From: Flavobacterium galactosidilyticum | GTDB lineage: Bacteria; Bacteroidota; Bacteroidia; Flavobacteriales; Flavobacteriaceae | Assembly: GCF_020911945.1 (NCBI RefSeq) | Contig: NZ_CP087135.1 | Span: 620,001 to 684,000, forward strand | Reading direction: 5' to 3' | Length of the DNA: 64,000 bases | Part shown: positions 1-9,345 of the stretch, piece by piece | How the letters are laid out: each line of letters opens with the position of its first letter | How positions within the stretch are numbered: the first letter of the stretch is position 1 | The notes under the pieces: model-generated | The model's database searches: none | Told to the model about the DNA's origin: nothing | What the model saw: the letters and a program-made list of their open reading frames with translations, nothing else | Program-made: the position numbers and the translations under genes

Positions 1-44
1 AATATGTCAATGAACTTTTATGCTGAATTTATTTCAGCATCTTG

Positions 45-118
45 TGGAGAATAACGGAGTCGAACCGTTGACCTCCTGCGTGCAAGGCAGGCGCTCTAGC
101 CAGCTGAGCTAATCCCCC
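45..118 (-). tRNA. tRNA-Ala (anticodon TGC)
   Basis: The minus strand folds as a 74-nt cloverleaf. The acceptor stem GGGGGAT pairs with ATTCTCC (two G-T pairs), the discriminator is A, and the anticodon loop CTTGCAC reads TGC. No CCA is encoded. It is the second tRNA in the 16S-23S spacer, after tRNA-Ile, which is the usual bacterial arrangement. The 23S gene would follow beyond position 1. Confidence 0.97.
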
Positions 119-223
119 AATACAGTTGGCAATGTTTCAGTGTTCAGTTTTCTGTAACTTTACCGTACATCCAAATGAGTTGTGAATTGCTAACTCTAGA
201 TTCTTCTTTTTTTTAAGTAATTG

Positions 224-297
224 TTGTCTCGGACAGACTCGAACTGTCGACCCCTACATTATCAGTGTAGTACTCTAACCAGCTGAGCTACGAGACA
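224..297 (-). tRNA. tRNA-Ile (anticodon GAT)
   Basis: The minus strand folds as a 74-nt cloverleaf. The acceptor TGTCTCG pairs with CGAGACA, the discriminator is A, and the anticodon loop CTGATAA reads GAT. No CCA is encoded. It lies about 210 nt downstream of the 16S 3' end and is co-transcribed with 16S and tRNA-Ala. Confidence 0.97.
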
Positions 298-506
298 AGG
301 TGATTTCTGATTTATGATTAACGACTTTTGATCTCAGATTTAAAATCTGCAATCAATAATCAGCATTCAACAATCCTAAATCGTTTATCTTTTACTTAAT
401 TGTATTATTTGAACTAACAGCAAGAGTAATAAAATACCCACATTCTATACCTATAAAATCTTTGTCTTCTTTCCCTAGCGTGTATTACTACTAACACTAA
501 GGCTCT
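298..506 (-). other. 16S-tRNA-Ile internal spacer
   Basis: This is the transcribed spacer between 16S and tRNA-Ile. It is AT-rich and contains degenerate iterations of a short AATCA/GATT-type motif (about 301-375) like those between leuC and leuD. I see no gene in it. Confidence 0.7.
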
Positions 507-2022
<1,516 letters not shown>

Positions 2023-2031
2023 ATATTGTGC

Positions 2032-2048
2032 GTCAAGCTAAGCTTGAC
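2032..2048 (-). other. Perfect inverted repeat just upstream of 16S
   Basis: GTCAAGCT and AGCTTGAC (8-bp arms, one base between) lie about 10 nt 5' of mature 16S in the transcribed leader. It could be a processing or antitermination structure of the pre-rRNA. This is inference from position only. Confidence 0.5.
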
Positions 2049-2116
2049 TATTATTATGCGACTCCAATTCTATCGGTGTTATTCAAATCTTTCGATTCTA
2101 TTACTCTTATTCTTGT

Positions 2117-2136
2117 GTCACGCTTGTTAGCGTGAC
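2117..2136 (-). other. Hairpin in rRNA leader
   Basis: GTCACGC (2117-2123) and GCGTGAC (2130-2136) form a 7-bp stem with a 6-nt loop in the leader between the rRNA promoters and 16S. A role in leader processing or antitermination is possible but unproven. Confidence 0.45.
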
Positions 2137-2223
2137 GGCTGTCAATTCAATATGTCTAGGAACGTGTTCTTCTTGTTTTTTTCGCCTCGTTCAACTCACA
2201 TGGTGTGTCTCTGGAAGCGGCTG

Positions 2224-2254
2224 CAAAAGTAAAACTTGTTTTCTTAACTGGCAA
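2224..2254 (-). promoter_or_regulatory. rRNA operon promoter (proximal)
   Basis: Read on the minus strand this is TTG (complement of 2252-2254), 20 nt, TACTTTTG (complement of 2224-2231), which matches the Bacteroidota -33/-7 consensus. It is the copy nearest 16S of three similar promoters, and all three continue as GCA..CCGC immediately after the -7 element. Confidence 0.8.
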
Positions 2255-2348
2255 GAAAAATTTGAAGTTTTTTTTGAGAAATTTTATCCCTCTTTTCTTC
2301 TAATTTTCTTATCAATCTGTCAAGGAACTTTGCTTGTTTTGCGGGGTG

Positions 2349-2379
2349 CAAATGTAGTAAGGACTTTCGAATCTCACAA
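2349..2379 (-). promoter_or_regulatory. rRNA operon promoter (middle)
   Basis: On the minus strand: TTG (complement of 2377-2379), 20 nt, TACATTTG (complement of 2349-2356), followed by CACCCCGC. The element and its initially transcribed bases match the two neighbouring promoters. Confidence 0.8.
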
Positions 2380-2469
2380 GCTTTTTTAAATCTTTTTTAG
2401 AAAATAATTTCTAATCTTAATTTGATGTGCTTGTCAGTATTTTAAAGAACGACTGCGTTGTTGCGGGTG

Positions 2470-2499
2470 CAAAAGTAGCGAGTTTAAACCACTATTCAA
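2470..2499 (-). promoter_or_regulatory. rRNA operon promoter (distal)
   Basis: On the minus strand: TTG (complement of 2497-2499), 19 nt, TACTTTTG (complement of 2470-2477), followed by CACCCGC. It has the best spacing of the three tandem promoters. Confidence 0.82.
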
Positions 2500-2887
2500 T
2501 ACTTTTTAAGCGCTTTTTTAAAAAATTTTAAAACATTTTTTTTAACACGCTCTAAACCTGAAGCTTGAAGTCAAAAGTTTTTTCTTAATCATTGCTAACG
2601 TTTAAATAGAGCAACTCAAATAACGCAATAACTAGTCCCGTAGCGTCTTTTGATTGATTTGGTTGTTCTTGTTTTAGGCACGCTCCTATGCTTCTTCTTA
2701 TACCTACTATATCCAGGGAGTACTATGTATCGCTTTTTATAGCAAGTACCAGAACGCTTATTACTACGAAATCCAACCATAGATCAGCCCATGGCTGAAA
2801 CCAACAGCGATGATTGAGCATAATTAATTTAAGTTTTATCTCTATACCTTATATATAGGAGTGATCCTGATTTTAAATCCAGAATCG
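2500..2887. other. Intergenic region, no gene seen
   Basis: AT-rich sequence upstream of the rRNA promoters with no credible coding frame. A TAGGAGTGATCCTG segment near 2860-2873 resembles the outer end of the hairpin repeats at 8110 and 39061, so the repeat that follows may extend this far left. Confidence 0.5.
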
Positions 2888-2970
2888 AATTAGGGATAGT
2901 AGTGGAAAGCACACAGGCAGGTGAAGTGCAACGCAACTTGACAAGGACTTGCAGCCAAATAGCCCGACAC
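2888..2970 (+). repeat. Hairpin-centred dispersed repeat, copy 1 (type A, diverged)
   Basis: The flanks AATTAGGGATAGTAGTGGAAA and AATAGCCCG match the type-A copy at 24525-24611 (AATAGGGATAGCAGCGGAAA and AATAGCCCG). The central stem-loop differs in sequence and is less regular here. It sits beside the ISL3 transposase remnant and a long inverted repeat. Confidence 0.7.
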
Positions 2971-3022
2971 TTTATAAAAGAGCCGCTATTACTAAAAAAA
3001 GTAATAGCCGCTCTTTTATAAA
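2971..3022. repeat. 22-bp inverted repeat (long hairpin)
   Basis: Arms 2971-2992 and 3001-3022 are complementary over 22 bp with one C/C mismatch, around an A-rich 8-nt loop. Neither side has a T-run typical of a terminator. It abuts repeat copy 1 on the left and the transposase remnant on the right. It may be a mobile-element end or an unusually strong hairpin. Confidence 0.75.
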
Positions 3023-3088
3023 CGGAAACGCTAAAAAGGAAAATTTCAATTTAGATCAACCACCTATAAATTCATAATTCTTTTGATA

Positions 3089-3500
3089 ACATAATAAAGA
3101 AAACGTCAAAACGAAAGAACTCAAATGCCATTTGGATTGTATCCAGATTTGAAGAAAGCGTATAATTTAAGTCAGCAACTTCGAGGCATTTACAATAATA
3201 GCAACGATAAGCACAATGTAATGACCAAATTAGCACATTGCTACAGGAATGCAGAGGAATTGGGTTTTAAGAACTTCAATATCCTACTTAATACCCTAAC
3301 TCTAAATTATCACTCAATATTCAACTATTTTGACAACAGAACTACTAATGCATCGGCAGAATCCTTTAATGCAAAAATTAAAGTATTCAATTTAGAGGAG
3401 TCAAAAACTCTATCTTCTCTACTGAATCTATTTTAGATTATCTAATCTTTTTGGATAATCCCCAACTTTTGCGCTTGATCCTTAAAAATTATAAGATATT
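3089..3500 (+). pseudogene. ISL3-family transposase remnant (C-terminal part)
   Basis: The open stretch from 3125 (about 103 residues) ends in NRTTNASAESFNAKIKVF, which resembles the conserved C-terminal block of ISL3-type DDE transposases. The preceding codons (QNERTQ) also fit the family, so the similarity starts before the ATG at 3125. After the SFNAKIK block the frame breaks: QFRGVKNSIF, the expected continuation, is readable in another frame from about 3391. The N-terminal half and the first catalytic residues are absent, so this is a dead fragment. No terminal repeats are assigned. Confidence 0.75.
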
Positions 3501-3510
3501 CCACAAAGCA

Positions 3511-3548
3511 TTAAAACAAAAAAAGTCTTTCTGTTACGAAAGACTTTT
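3511..3548 (-). terminator. Intrinsic terminator of tRNA-Asp copy 1
   Basis: On the minus strand, GAAAAGTCTTTC, GTAACA, GAAAGACTTTTTTTG: an 11-bp stem (3521-3531 with 3538-3548) followed by a T-run, 10 nt after the tRNA. Confidence 0.85.
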
Positions 3549-3559
3549 CTCAATACTGG

Positions 3560-3633
3560 CGGTCTGGACGGGACTCGAACCCGCGACCCCATGCGTGACA
3601 GGCATGTATTCTAACCAACTGAACTACCAAACC
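3560..3633 (-). tRNA. tRNA-Asp (anticodon GTC), copy 1
   Basis: 74-nt cloverleaf with acceptor GGTTTGG/CCAGACC, discriminator G and anticodon loop CTGTCAC. Unlike copy 2, the next three bases read CCA (complement of 3557-3559), so a CCA end is encoded, possibly by chance. It has its own terminator. I see no convincing promoter directly upstream. Confidence 0.97.
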
Positions 3634-3729
3634 AATATTTATTAAACTGAAACCTTATAATATAAAAATTCAAATCTTGCTTTAAATATACTAAGCTAAA
3701 GAAAACTGAATTTCTTACTTTTTAATCAA

Positions 3730-3757
3730 AAAAGCTATTCGCCGAAGCGAAAAGCTT
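3730..3757 (-). terminator. Intrinsic terminator with TTCG loop
   Basis: On the minus strand GAAAAGCTTTTCGC-TTCG-GCGAATAGCTTTTTTG forms a stem with one bulge and a stable tetraloop, followed by a T-run. It lies between the two tRNA-Asp genes and backs up the terminator of copy 2. Confidence 0.75.
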
Positions 3758-3834
3758 TTCATTGGTCTAACTACTAAACCCGCTACGAGTTACAAATTCG
3801 CAGCAAACAACACAACTAACGTTAAAAACCTTAT

Positions 3835-3872
3835 GGGGCAAAAAAGCCTTTCTGTTACGAAAGGCTTTCCCC
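3835..3872 (-). terminator. Intrinsic terminator of tRNA-Asp copy 2
   Basis: On the minus strand AAAGCCTTTC, GTAACA, GAAAGGCTTTTTTG (3843-3852 with 3859-3868), flanked by GGGG/CCCC. It is homologous to the copy 1 terminator but with a G-C pair where copy 1 has A-T, a compensatory change. Confidence 0.85.
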
Positions 3873-3879
3873 AATATTG

Positions 3880-3953
3880 CGGTCTGGACGGGACTCGAAC
3901 CCGCGACCCCATGCGTGACAGGCATGTATTCTAACCAACTGAACTACCAAACC
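3880..3953 (-). tRNA. tRNA-Asp (anticodon GTC), copy 2
   Basis: Identical in sequence to copy 1 across the 74-nt gene, 320 bp away in the same orientation. The discriminator G is followed by CAA, so no CCA is encoded. It sits directly behind a clear promoter at 3972-4001. Confidence 0.97.
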
Positions 3954-3971
3954 TCTGCGTTATTGCGGTGG

Positions 3972-4001
3972 CAAAGATACAATAGATTTCCGTTTACGCA
4001 A
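3972..4001 (-). promoter_or_regulatory. Promoter of tRNA-Asp
   Basis: On the minus strand: TTG (complement of 3999-4001), 19 nt, TATCTTTG (complement of 3972-3979). This is a full match to the Bacteroidota promoter, about 19 nt upstream of the tRNA. Confidence 0.8.
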
Positions 4002-4039
4002 GCGTTTTTTGAAAAAATAATTCGCAAAACATCAATATT

Positions 4040-4978
4040 TTATCCAAAGTTTTGTTTTTCAACTAAGTATGTTGTCATTATTTTTTCAAAACTTTCGTCA
4101 ACACTAACTGGAATGTACTTAATTCTGTTCTGAGAACAGGTTAAAGACAGCTTTTTAAAGTATTTTTCGACCTCTTTTTCGTATTCTTCCTTTACATTAT
4201 CCGCATAAATAGCTACTTCCTCACCCGTTTCTATGTCAACAAACTTTCGTGGAGCGTTATCAAAGTCAAAATTCACTTCGGTTTTAACATCTACCACATG
4301 AAATAAAACCACTTTATGCTTATTATGTTTTAAATGCTGCAAAGCCGTAAACAAGGCTTCTTCATCTACAGCACTATTACCCGAGTGAAACATATCCGTA
4401 AATAAGATAATCATAGACCGGCGATGTATTTTCTCTGCTATTTGATGGAGAAAAGTAACCGCATCAGTTGTTTTTTGAGTAACTGGTATCTCAAGCAAGT
4501 TTTCCAAAGTGTTTAAAATCATTCGATGATGACGATCACTCCCCTTCTCAGGCGCATAATATTCGTACGTATCTGAAAAAACACTTAATCCTACTGCATC
4601 ACGCTGCTTCTTCAACAGATTCATTAAAACCACTGATGCTAAAACTGAAAATCCAATTTTATTCTCATAAAAGTTTTGACCCACTTTTAGTTTTGGATAA
4701 TGCATAGACGAGGAATTATCTATAATAATATGACAACGTAAATTGGTCTCCTCTTCAAATCGCTTCGTATATAGACGATCAGTCTTCGCAAACAGTTTCC
4801 AGTCAATATGTTTTGTGCTTTCGCCCACATTGTAAACTTTATGCTCTGCAAACTCTGCTGAAAAACCATGAAACGGACTCTTATGCATTCCAGAAATAAA
4901 GCCTTCAACAACTTGATTTGCTAACAATTCAAGATGCTGAAAACTAGATATTTTTTCAATATTTGATTCGATTTTCAT
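4040..4978 (-). CDS. DUF58 domain protein (von Willebrand-like)
   Basis: This 312-residue protein has the DUF58 signature (YNVGESTKHIDWKLFAKTD near residue 50) followed by a VWA-like fold with a MIDAS-type DNSSSM motif near residue 87 and a second metal-site loop LFTDMFHSG. Family members usually partner MoxR ATPases. None is encoded here; instead the gene follows an M1 peptidase with an ATGA stop/start overlap, so translation is probably coupled. No signal peptide or membrane segment is seen, so the protein is likely cytoplasmic. Its function is unknown beyond the family-level idea of a chaperone-like partner. Confidence 0.85.
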   Translation of the reverse strand: MKIESNIEKISSFQHLELLANQVVEGFISGMHKSPFHGFSAEFAEHKVYNVGESTKHIDWKLFAKTDRLYTKRFEEETNLRCHIIIDNSSSMHYPKLKVGQNFYENKIGFSVLASVVLMNLLKKQRDAVGLSVFSDTYEYYAPEKGSDRHHRMILNTLENLLEIPVTQKTTDAVTFLHQIAEKIHRRSMIILFTDMFHSGNSAVDEEALFTALQHLKHNKHKVVLFHVVDVKTEVNFDFDNAPRKFVDIETGEEVAIYADNVKEEYEKEVEKYFKKLSLTCSQNRIKYIPVSVDESFEKIMTTYLVEKQNFG

Positions 4979-7545
4979 TCTGTTTCTTTTTTAATTTCTT
5001 GAGCACGGGATAAATTATCTGTAGCTTGCAATAATTTCCTCTTTAAAATTGGACTGAATTTAGGGTTTTCCTTTAAAAAATCAGCCACTATTACATAAGC
5101 ATCTGCAGAAGAATATTTCCCAACACTGTTAACCAACCAACCTTTAGGGAAGAAGATATCACCCGTCAGCTGTATCTCTTCAATCAAATCTAGACATGCT
5201 TTTAAATACTTCTTTGAACTCTGCTGACGCAAAGGATGATGAATATTAGCCAAAGCTATTTGCACCCAGGCTTCTTTCTCTCTGTTTTTCTGTAGTTTTA
5301 ATGACTCCATAAAAGCATCTCTAACAGTTAAATCATTCGATAACGATGGAAGTAAAAAATCAAAACGCTTTCGCTTGTCTGAATTACTTATTGATTCTCT
5401 AGTTTTGCTAAGTATCTCACCTGATTTTTCATGTTTATAAATAGCTAACTCCATAGCCATATTAGCAAAATCATCTTCGTTTAATTTCAGATTTGGAATT
5501 TTAATTTCATTGTTCCAAATTTGGTATAACTTTTCTTTTCCAGATTCTGAGTAAGCAATACTTTCAAACAAACTGAATAGCGTTTTTTTAATATTAGAAG
5601 GTAAATCTTCTTGTAATCTACTATAGATCAATCGTTCTAATTCGGCCTGAGCAATAACTTGTTGCTTCGTAGTAAGAAAATCCCAAAACAAAGTACTTAA
5701 CTGATTAGACATCAATTTCACGATTAACTCATTTTGCTCTACAGAAATCCCTTTTAAACAACTATTGAAAGCCGTTGATGGAATGATTTTACCAATCAAT
5801 GTCTTTTCATAACCATTAATATAACTGTAAGCACGCGCCACTTCGTCCTTTATCTCAGGTATTTTATCAAGATTATTACTATCAATCGGAAAAACTCCGT
5901 AGCCATAACCGTTGTAATTATAAATAACCGAAATGGGTTTTGACGAACCAATAACTTCCTTTACTTCAGTAGTTCGATTATTGATATTTACCTTAATTAT
6001 CTTAGTAGTATCGGCATAAACCAAACCAATTTCGAAAATTTGAGGCCACACATTTTGAGAACCATCTTCTGCTTGTTGACTGATTACAAAACTCTTTATA
6101 GCACCAGACTGATCATAATCAATCTGATCAGCAAACAAAGCCCTTCCCGATTGATTTACCCAAACATCGCTCCATTTTTTCATATCAAGAGGAGTTTCCT
6201 TGTCTAATATTTCGACTAAATTCTCCCAATCAGCATTTGAGTTTGCATATTTATGGATGTATTTCTGAATTCCTTTTTGAAACACTTCTTTACCCATAGT
6301 TGTTTCTAATTGTCGCATCATAATGGGAGCTTTATTATAAATGATGTTTCCATAAAGAGAACCAGCATCTTTGAGATTTGCCAAATTCTGACGAATAGGA
6401 TGCGTTCCCTTTGTTCGATCTTCTTCGTATGCACTCGAATAATGAGTAGCCAGAAACTGAAGCTTATGATTAATATTAGGAAAAGCAGGATTCATAATTT
6501 TATCTGCCATAAAGTTAGCAAACACTTCCTTCATCCAAACATCGTTAAACCATTTCATAGTCACTAAATCGCCAAACCACATGTGCGAAACTTCATGTGC
6601 AATTAATTTCCCTCGGCTAAGCTTCTCACTATCTGTTGCGCTATTATCCAAAAATAATTTTGACTCTCTATATTGAATAGCACCTACATGTTCCATTCCG
6701 CCATATTGAAATACTGGAATCGTAGCAAAATCCATTTTTTTAAATGGAAATGGATGTTGGGTGTATTTTTCCAAAAAGGAAACAGCTTGTCGGTGCAAAC
6801 TAAAAATAGACTCCGTACTCTCACTTATTTTTTCAGGATTATTTTCTCGATACAACATCGTCATCGGAAAATTATCTAAATTTTTAAAAACACTTTTAAA
6901 TTCACCCGCCACAAAAGAGAACAAATAGGTACTCATTTTATCGGATTGCTCAAATTGATACTGAACAAAATCTCCCTGATCCGTTTCTTTATGAAGTGGA
7001 GCTCCTGCCAAAACAGACCAGCCCTTTGGTGCCGTCATAGAAAGTGTATATTTAGCCTTGATGTCTGGCTGATCAAAACAAGGAAATAAAGTACTAGCTC
7101 TATCAGGAACTAATAAAGTATATAAAAAATCGTCGTTTCTATTTAATGATAAATTACCGGCAATAAAGCTAACCTCAACTGTGTTATTCCCTTTTATCAA
7201 AAATTCTTTTGGAATAATTAAGTGTTCTTTCTCATGCAAGATCTCAATGGCCTTCCCATTGACCACGACTGATTTTAGATTTTCTTTCTTTTCATTAAAA
7301 TCCAAATACAAAGGTCCATGAGCATCACTAACTTCAACCTTCAAAAGAAGTTGAGACAAAATAGGACTTTCTTTTTCTTTAGGAATAGCAAATGACAAAT
7401 CATAAGAAGCTTCTACAACCTGACTCTTACGATAGACAGCTAATTCTTTAGAAATCCCCTTTTCTAACGACAGAGCGGTTTTCTTAACGGATTGGCAGGA
7501 ATAAATTACTAAAATAAAACACAATAAACACGAACTGATTTTCAT
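4975..7545 (-). CDS. M1 family metallopeptidase (lipoprotein)
   Basis: A zinc aminopeptidase of the M1 (gluzincin) family, 856 residues. It starts with a lipoprotein signal peptide ending LVIYSC, so it is probably anchored in the periplasm or outer membrane. The zinc site HEVSH near residue 317 is followed 18 residues later by the third ligand in KEVFANF. The substrate-binding GAMEN motif is replaced by GGMEH near residue 282, a variant seen in some Bacteroidota members. The C-terminal half is helical and less conserved. It overlaps the DUF58 gene by 4 nt. It probably trims peptides from the N-terminus for nutrition. Confidence 0.93.
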   Translation of the reverse strand: MKISSCLLCFILVIYSCQSVKKTALSLEKGISKELAVYRKSQVVEASYDLSFAIPKEKESPILSQLLLKVEVSDAHGPLYLDFNEKKENLKSVVVNGKAIEILHEKEHLIIPKEFLIKGNNTVEVSFIAGNLSLNRNDDFLYTLLVPDRASTLFPCFDQPDIKAKYTLSMTAPKGWSVLAGAPLHKETDQGDFVQYQFEQSDKMSTYLFSFVAGEFKSVFKNLDNFPMTMLYRENNPEKISESTESIFSLHRQAVSFLEKYTQHPFPFKKMDFATIPVFQYGGMEHVGAIQYRESKLFLDNSATDSEKLSRGKLIAHEVSHMWFGDLVTMKWFNDVWMKEVFANFMADKIMNPAFPNINHKLQFLATHYSSAYEEDRTKGTHPIRQNLANLKDAGSLYGNIIYNKAPIMMRQLETTMGKEVFQKGIQKYIHKYANSNADWENLVEILDKETPLDMKKWSDVWVNQSGRALFADQIDYDQSGAIKSFVISQQAEDGSQNVWPQIFEIGLVYADTTKIIKVNINNRTTEVKEVIGSSKPISVIYNYNGYGYGVFPIDSNNLDKIPEIKDEVARAYSYINGYEKTLIGKIIPSTAFNSCLKGISVEQNELIVKLMSNQLSTLFWDFLTTKQQVIAQAELERLIYSRLQEDLPSNIKKTLFSLFESIAYSESGKEKLYQIWNNEIKIPNLKLNEDDFANMAMELAIYKHEKSGEILSKTRESISNSDKRKRFDFLLPSLSNDLTVRDAFMESLKLQKNREKEAWVQIALANIHHPLRQQSSKKYLKACLDLIEEIQLTGDIFFPKGWLVNSVGKYSSADAYVIVADFLKENPKFSPILKRKLLQATDNLSRAQEIKKETE

Positions 7546-7571
7546 TACAACAAAGATTGGTGTGGGTTAAA

Positions 7572-7604
7572 AATAAAAAAAGGCTTGACTTTCGCCAAAC
7601 CTTT
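7572..7604 (-). terminator. Intrinsic terminator downstream of trxA
   Basis: On the minus strand AAAGGTTTGGC-GAAA-GTCAAGCCTTT (7579-7589 with 7594-7604) has an 11-bp stem with G-T pairs and a GAAA tetraloop, followed by a seven-T run. It separates trxA from the M1 peptidase gene. Confidence 0.85.
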
Positions 7605-7627
7605 CTATATAAATTATAATCTACAGA

Positions 7628-7945
7628 TTACAACAAAGCGTCTAAACTATCTGCGTAGGTTTGTTTAGGAGCTACTCCTACTTGTTTCCCTACTACTTCT
7701 CCGTTATGAAAAACTAATACTGTTGGTATGTTTCTCACTCCGTATTTTGCAGCAAATTCTTGGTTTGCATCAACATCAACTTTCCCAATTACCACTTTTC
7801 CGTCGTATTCAGTACTCAATTCGTCAATGATTGGTCCAACCATTCTACAAGGTCCACACCATGCTGCCCAAAAATCTACCATTACTGGTTTGTCTGATTT
7901 CAAAACTACTTCTTCAAAAGTAGCATCTGTTATTGCTAATGCCAT
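7628..7945 (-). CDS. trxA: Thioredoxin
   Basis: A small cytosolic thiol-disulfide oxidoreductase, 105 residues, the normal length. The active site is WCGPC with cysteines at residues 30 and 33. The buried aspartate is in VDFWA and the cis-proline in RNIPTV. It is bounded by its own terminator downstream. A TAAATTTG -7-like element lies at 8000-8007 (complement), though no clear -33 is seen. Confidence 0.97.
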   Translation of the reverse strand: MALAITDATFEEVVLKSDKPVMVDFWAAWCGPCRMVGPIIDELSTEYDGKVVIGKVDVDANQEFAAKYGVRNIPTVLVFHNGEVVGKQVGVAPKQTYADSLDALL

Positions 7946-8109
7946 ATTGTTTTTTTTTATTTAAGTTTAAAAGTCCTGAGCGTATACAAAACTTGGATAC
8001 AAATTTAGAAATTAAAAACATATCTAACACCATTCGTAAATTAGTTTTGGCTATAAATGTATTGACAATCTTTATAAAAACATCTTAACAACTTATTTAT
8101 TTAAAATTA

Positions 8110-8201
8110 GGAGCTATTCCTGCTCTCTGCTATATCTTTTATTAGCTTATCACTCGTTCCTCGCAACAAGCTAATAAAAGGATGCCGCTACGATCAGGGC
8201 T
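8110..8201 (-). repeat. Hairpin-centred dispersed repeat, copy 2 (type B)
   Basis: On the minus strand this begins AGCCCTGATCGTAGCGGCAT, then a stem-loop with perfect 13-bp arms (8136-8148 with 8168-8180), and ends GATATAG..AGCAGGAATAGCTCC. Both flanks match the copy at 39061-39135, while the stem-loops differ. It abuts the terminator at 8202 and lies upstream of trxA. Confidence 0.85.
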
Positions 8202-8233
8202 AAAAAAAAGAGGCTGCCAAATGACAACCTCTT
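8202..8233 (-). terminator. Intrinsic terminator of the outer-membrane barrel gene
   Basis: On the minus strand AAGAGGTTGTC-ATTT-GGCAGCCTCTT (11-bp stem with two G-T pairs) is followed by eight T. It lies 25 nt after the stop of the gene at 8259. Confidence 0.9.
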
Positions 8234-8258
8234 AAAATATAACATCAAAAGTAATGTA

Positions 8259-9170
8259 TTATAGACTGTATTTCAAACCTAAAGTAAGTCCTAAACCACT
8301 AATACCTACGTATGAACTTAATTCGTCCATTGGTTTAGTATTGTCTAATCCGCTTGGGTTCGTCGCAGCATTATTAGAATTTACATTCAAACTATTTTGG
8401 TAATTTGTATGTATTTGCGCTTGACTTCTACTCGCCAAAGCATCGTTCCCATTTACAGTATATTGAGTAGTCTCTTTCGTTTTGCCATGAACTGTAAAGT
8501 TACGGTACTCTAATTCAGCAAAAGCAGAAATATTTTTTCCTAATTTGTATGATGTTCCTAAAGCAGACATAAAACCAACTGTTGGGTTTGGTTTCACTTT
8601 ATCAACACTGTGAACAGCTACAGTTGCAGGATTTGCTACTCCTGTAGGTGCAATTGCATCAGATGTAATTTCTAAATCACCGTGAACAGGCACTAGAACA
8701 CCAACTTTAGTATAAGGCTCAAAACCTTTATGTTCTCCTAAAAACAAAACTAATGCAGGAGCTAAATCAAAAGCAGTAATTTGACCCACCGATTTGAAAT
8801 TAAAAACAGGCTTACCCCCAGAAATGAATATATTATCTGTGGTTGTTTGCGCCATTGTTTTATCAGTGCTGTTGTAATAATTAACACCCATCTCAACTCC
8901 TAAACGTTCGTTGAAACGGTATCCAGCCGTGAAACCAGTTCTAAAACCTTCCCCAAAAGAACCAGTTACACTTTCTTCAGATACTAATTTCCCTCCAACA
9001 TACACTTTGCTTAAAGCAGCATTTCCTCCCACAGTAGGAAATTCAGTAGCTGCTGTTTGTGTAAAGTAAGATCCTCCTAATTTAAAGTACCAGCTTTCTT
9101 TTGTGTCAGTTTGGCCCATCATAGTCATAGAGCAAACCATAAATCCCAATAAAAAAAGATTCTTTTTCAT
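8259..9170 (-). CDS. Outer membrane beta-barrel protein
   Basis: About 303 residues starting at MKKNLFLLG. An upstream in-frame start at 9194 would place extra residues before the signal peptide and is less likely. The signal peptide ends near MMGQ. The body alternates short amphipathic strands and ends with LGLTLGLKYSL, an aromatic/hydrophobic pattern as in outer-membrane barrels. No enzymatic motif is seen. It probably belongs to the OmpW/OmpA-like barrel group of Bacteroidota, and its substrate is unknown. It has its own terminator and appears monocistronic. Confidence 0.8.
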   Translation of the reverse strand: MKKNLFLLGFMVCSMTMMGQTDTKESWYFKLGGSYFTQTAATEFPTVGGNAALSKVYVGGKLVSEESVTGSFGEGFRTGFTAGYRFNERLGVEMGVNYYNSTDKTMAQTTTDNIFISGGKPVFNFKSVGQITAFDLAPALVLFLGEHKGFEPYTKVGVLVPVHGDLEITSDAIAPTGVANPATVAVHSVDKVKPNPTVGFMSALGTSYKLGKNISAFAELEYRNFTVHGKTKETTQYTVNGNDALASRSQAQIHTNYQNSLNVNSNNAATNPSGLDNTKPMDELSSYVGISGLGLTLGLKYSL

Positions 9171-9345
9171 AATATTGTTTTTTGTTTTACACAAATTTAA
9201 TTAATTCCACGCAAAGCACTTGACCATTTCTTGAATAAATTTGACTACAAAAACGACACCATATGCATGCATATAAATATCAAGCTGTTACGATAAAAAA
9301 TTTAACATATACAAATAACAAAAACGTAAAAACGAGCCCTTAAAA

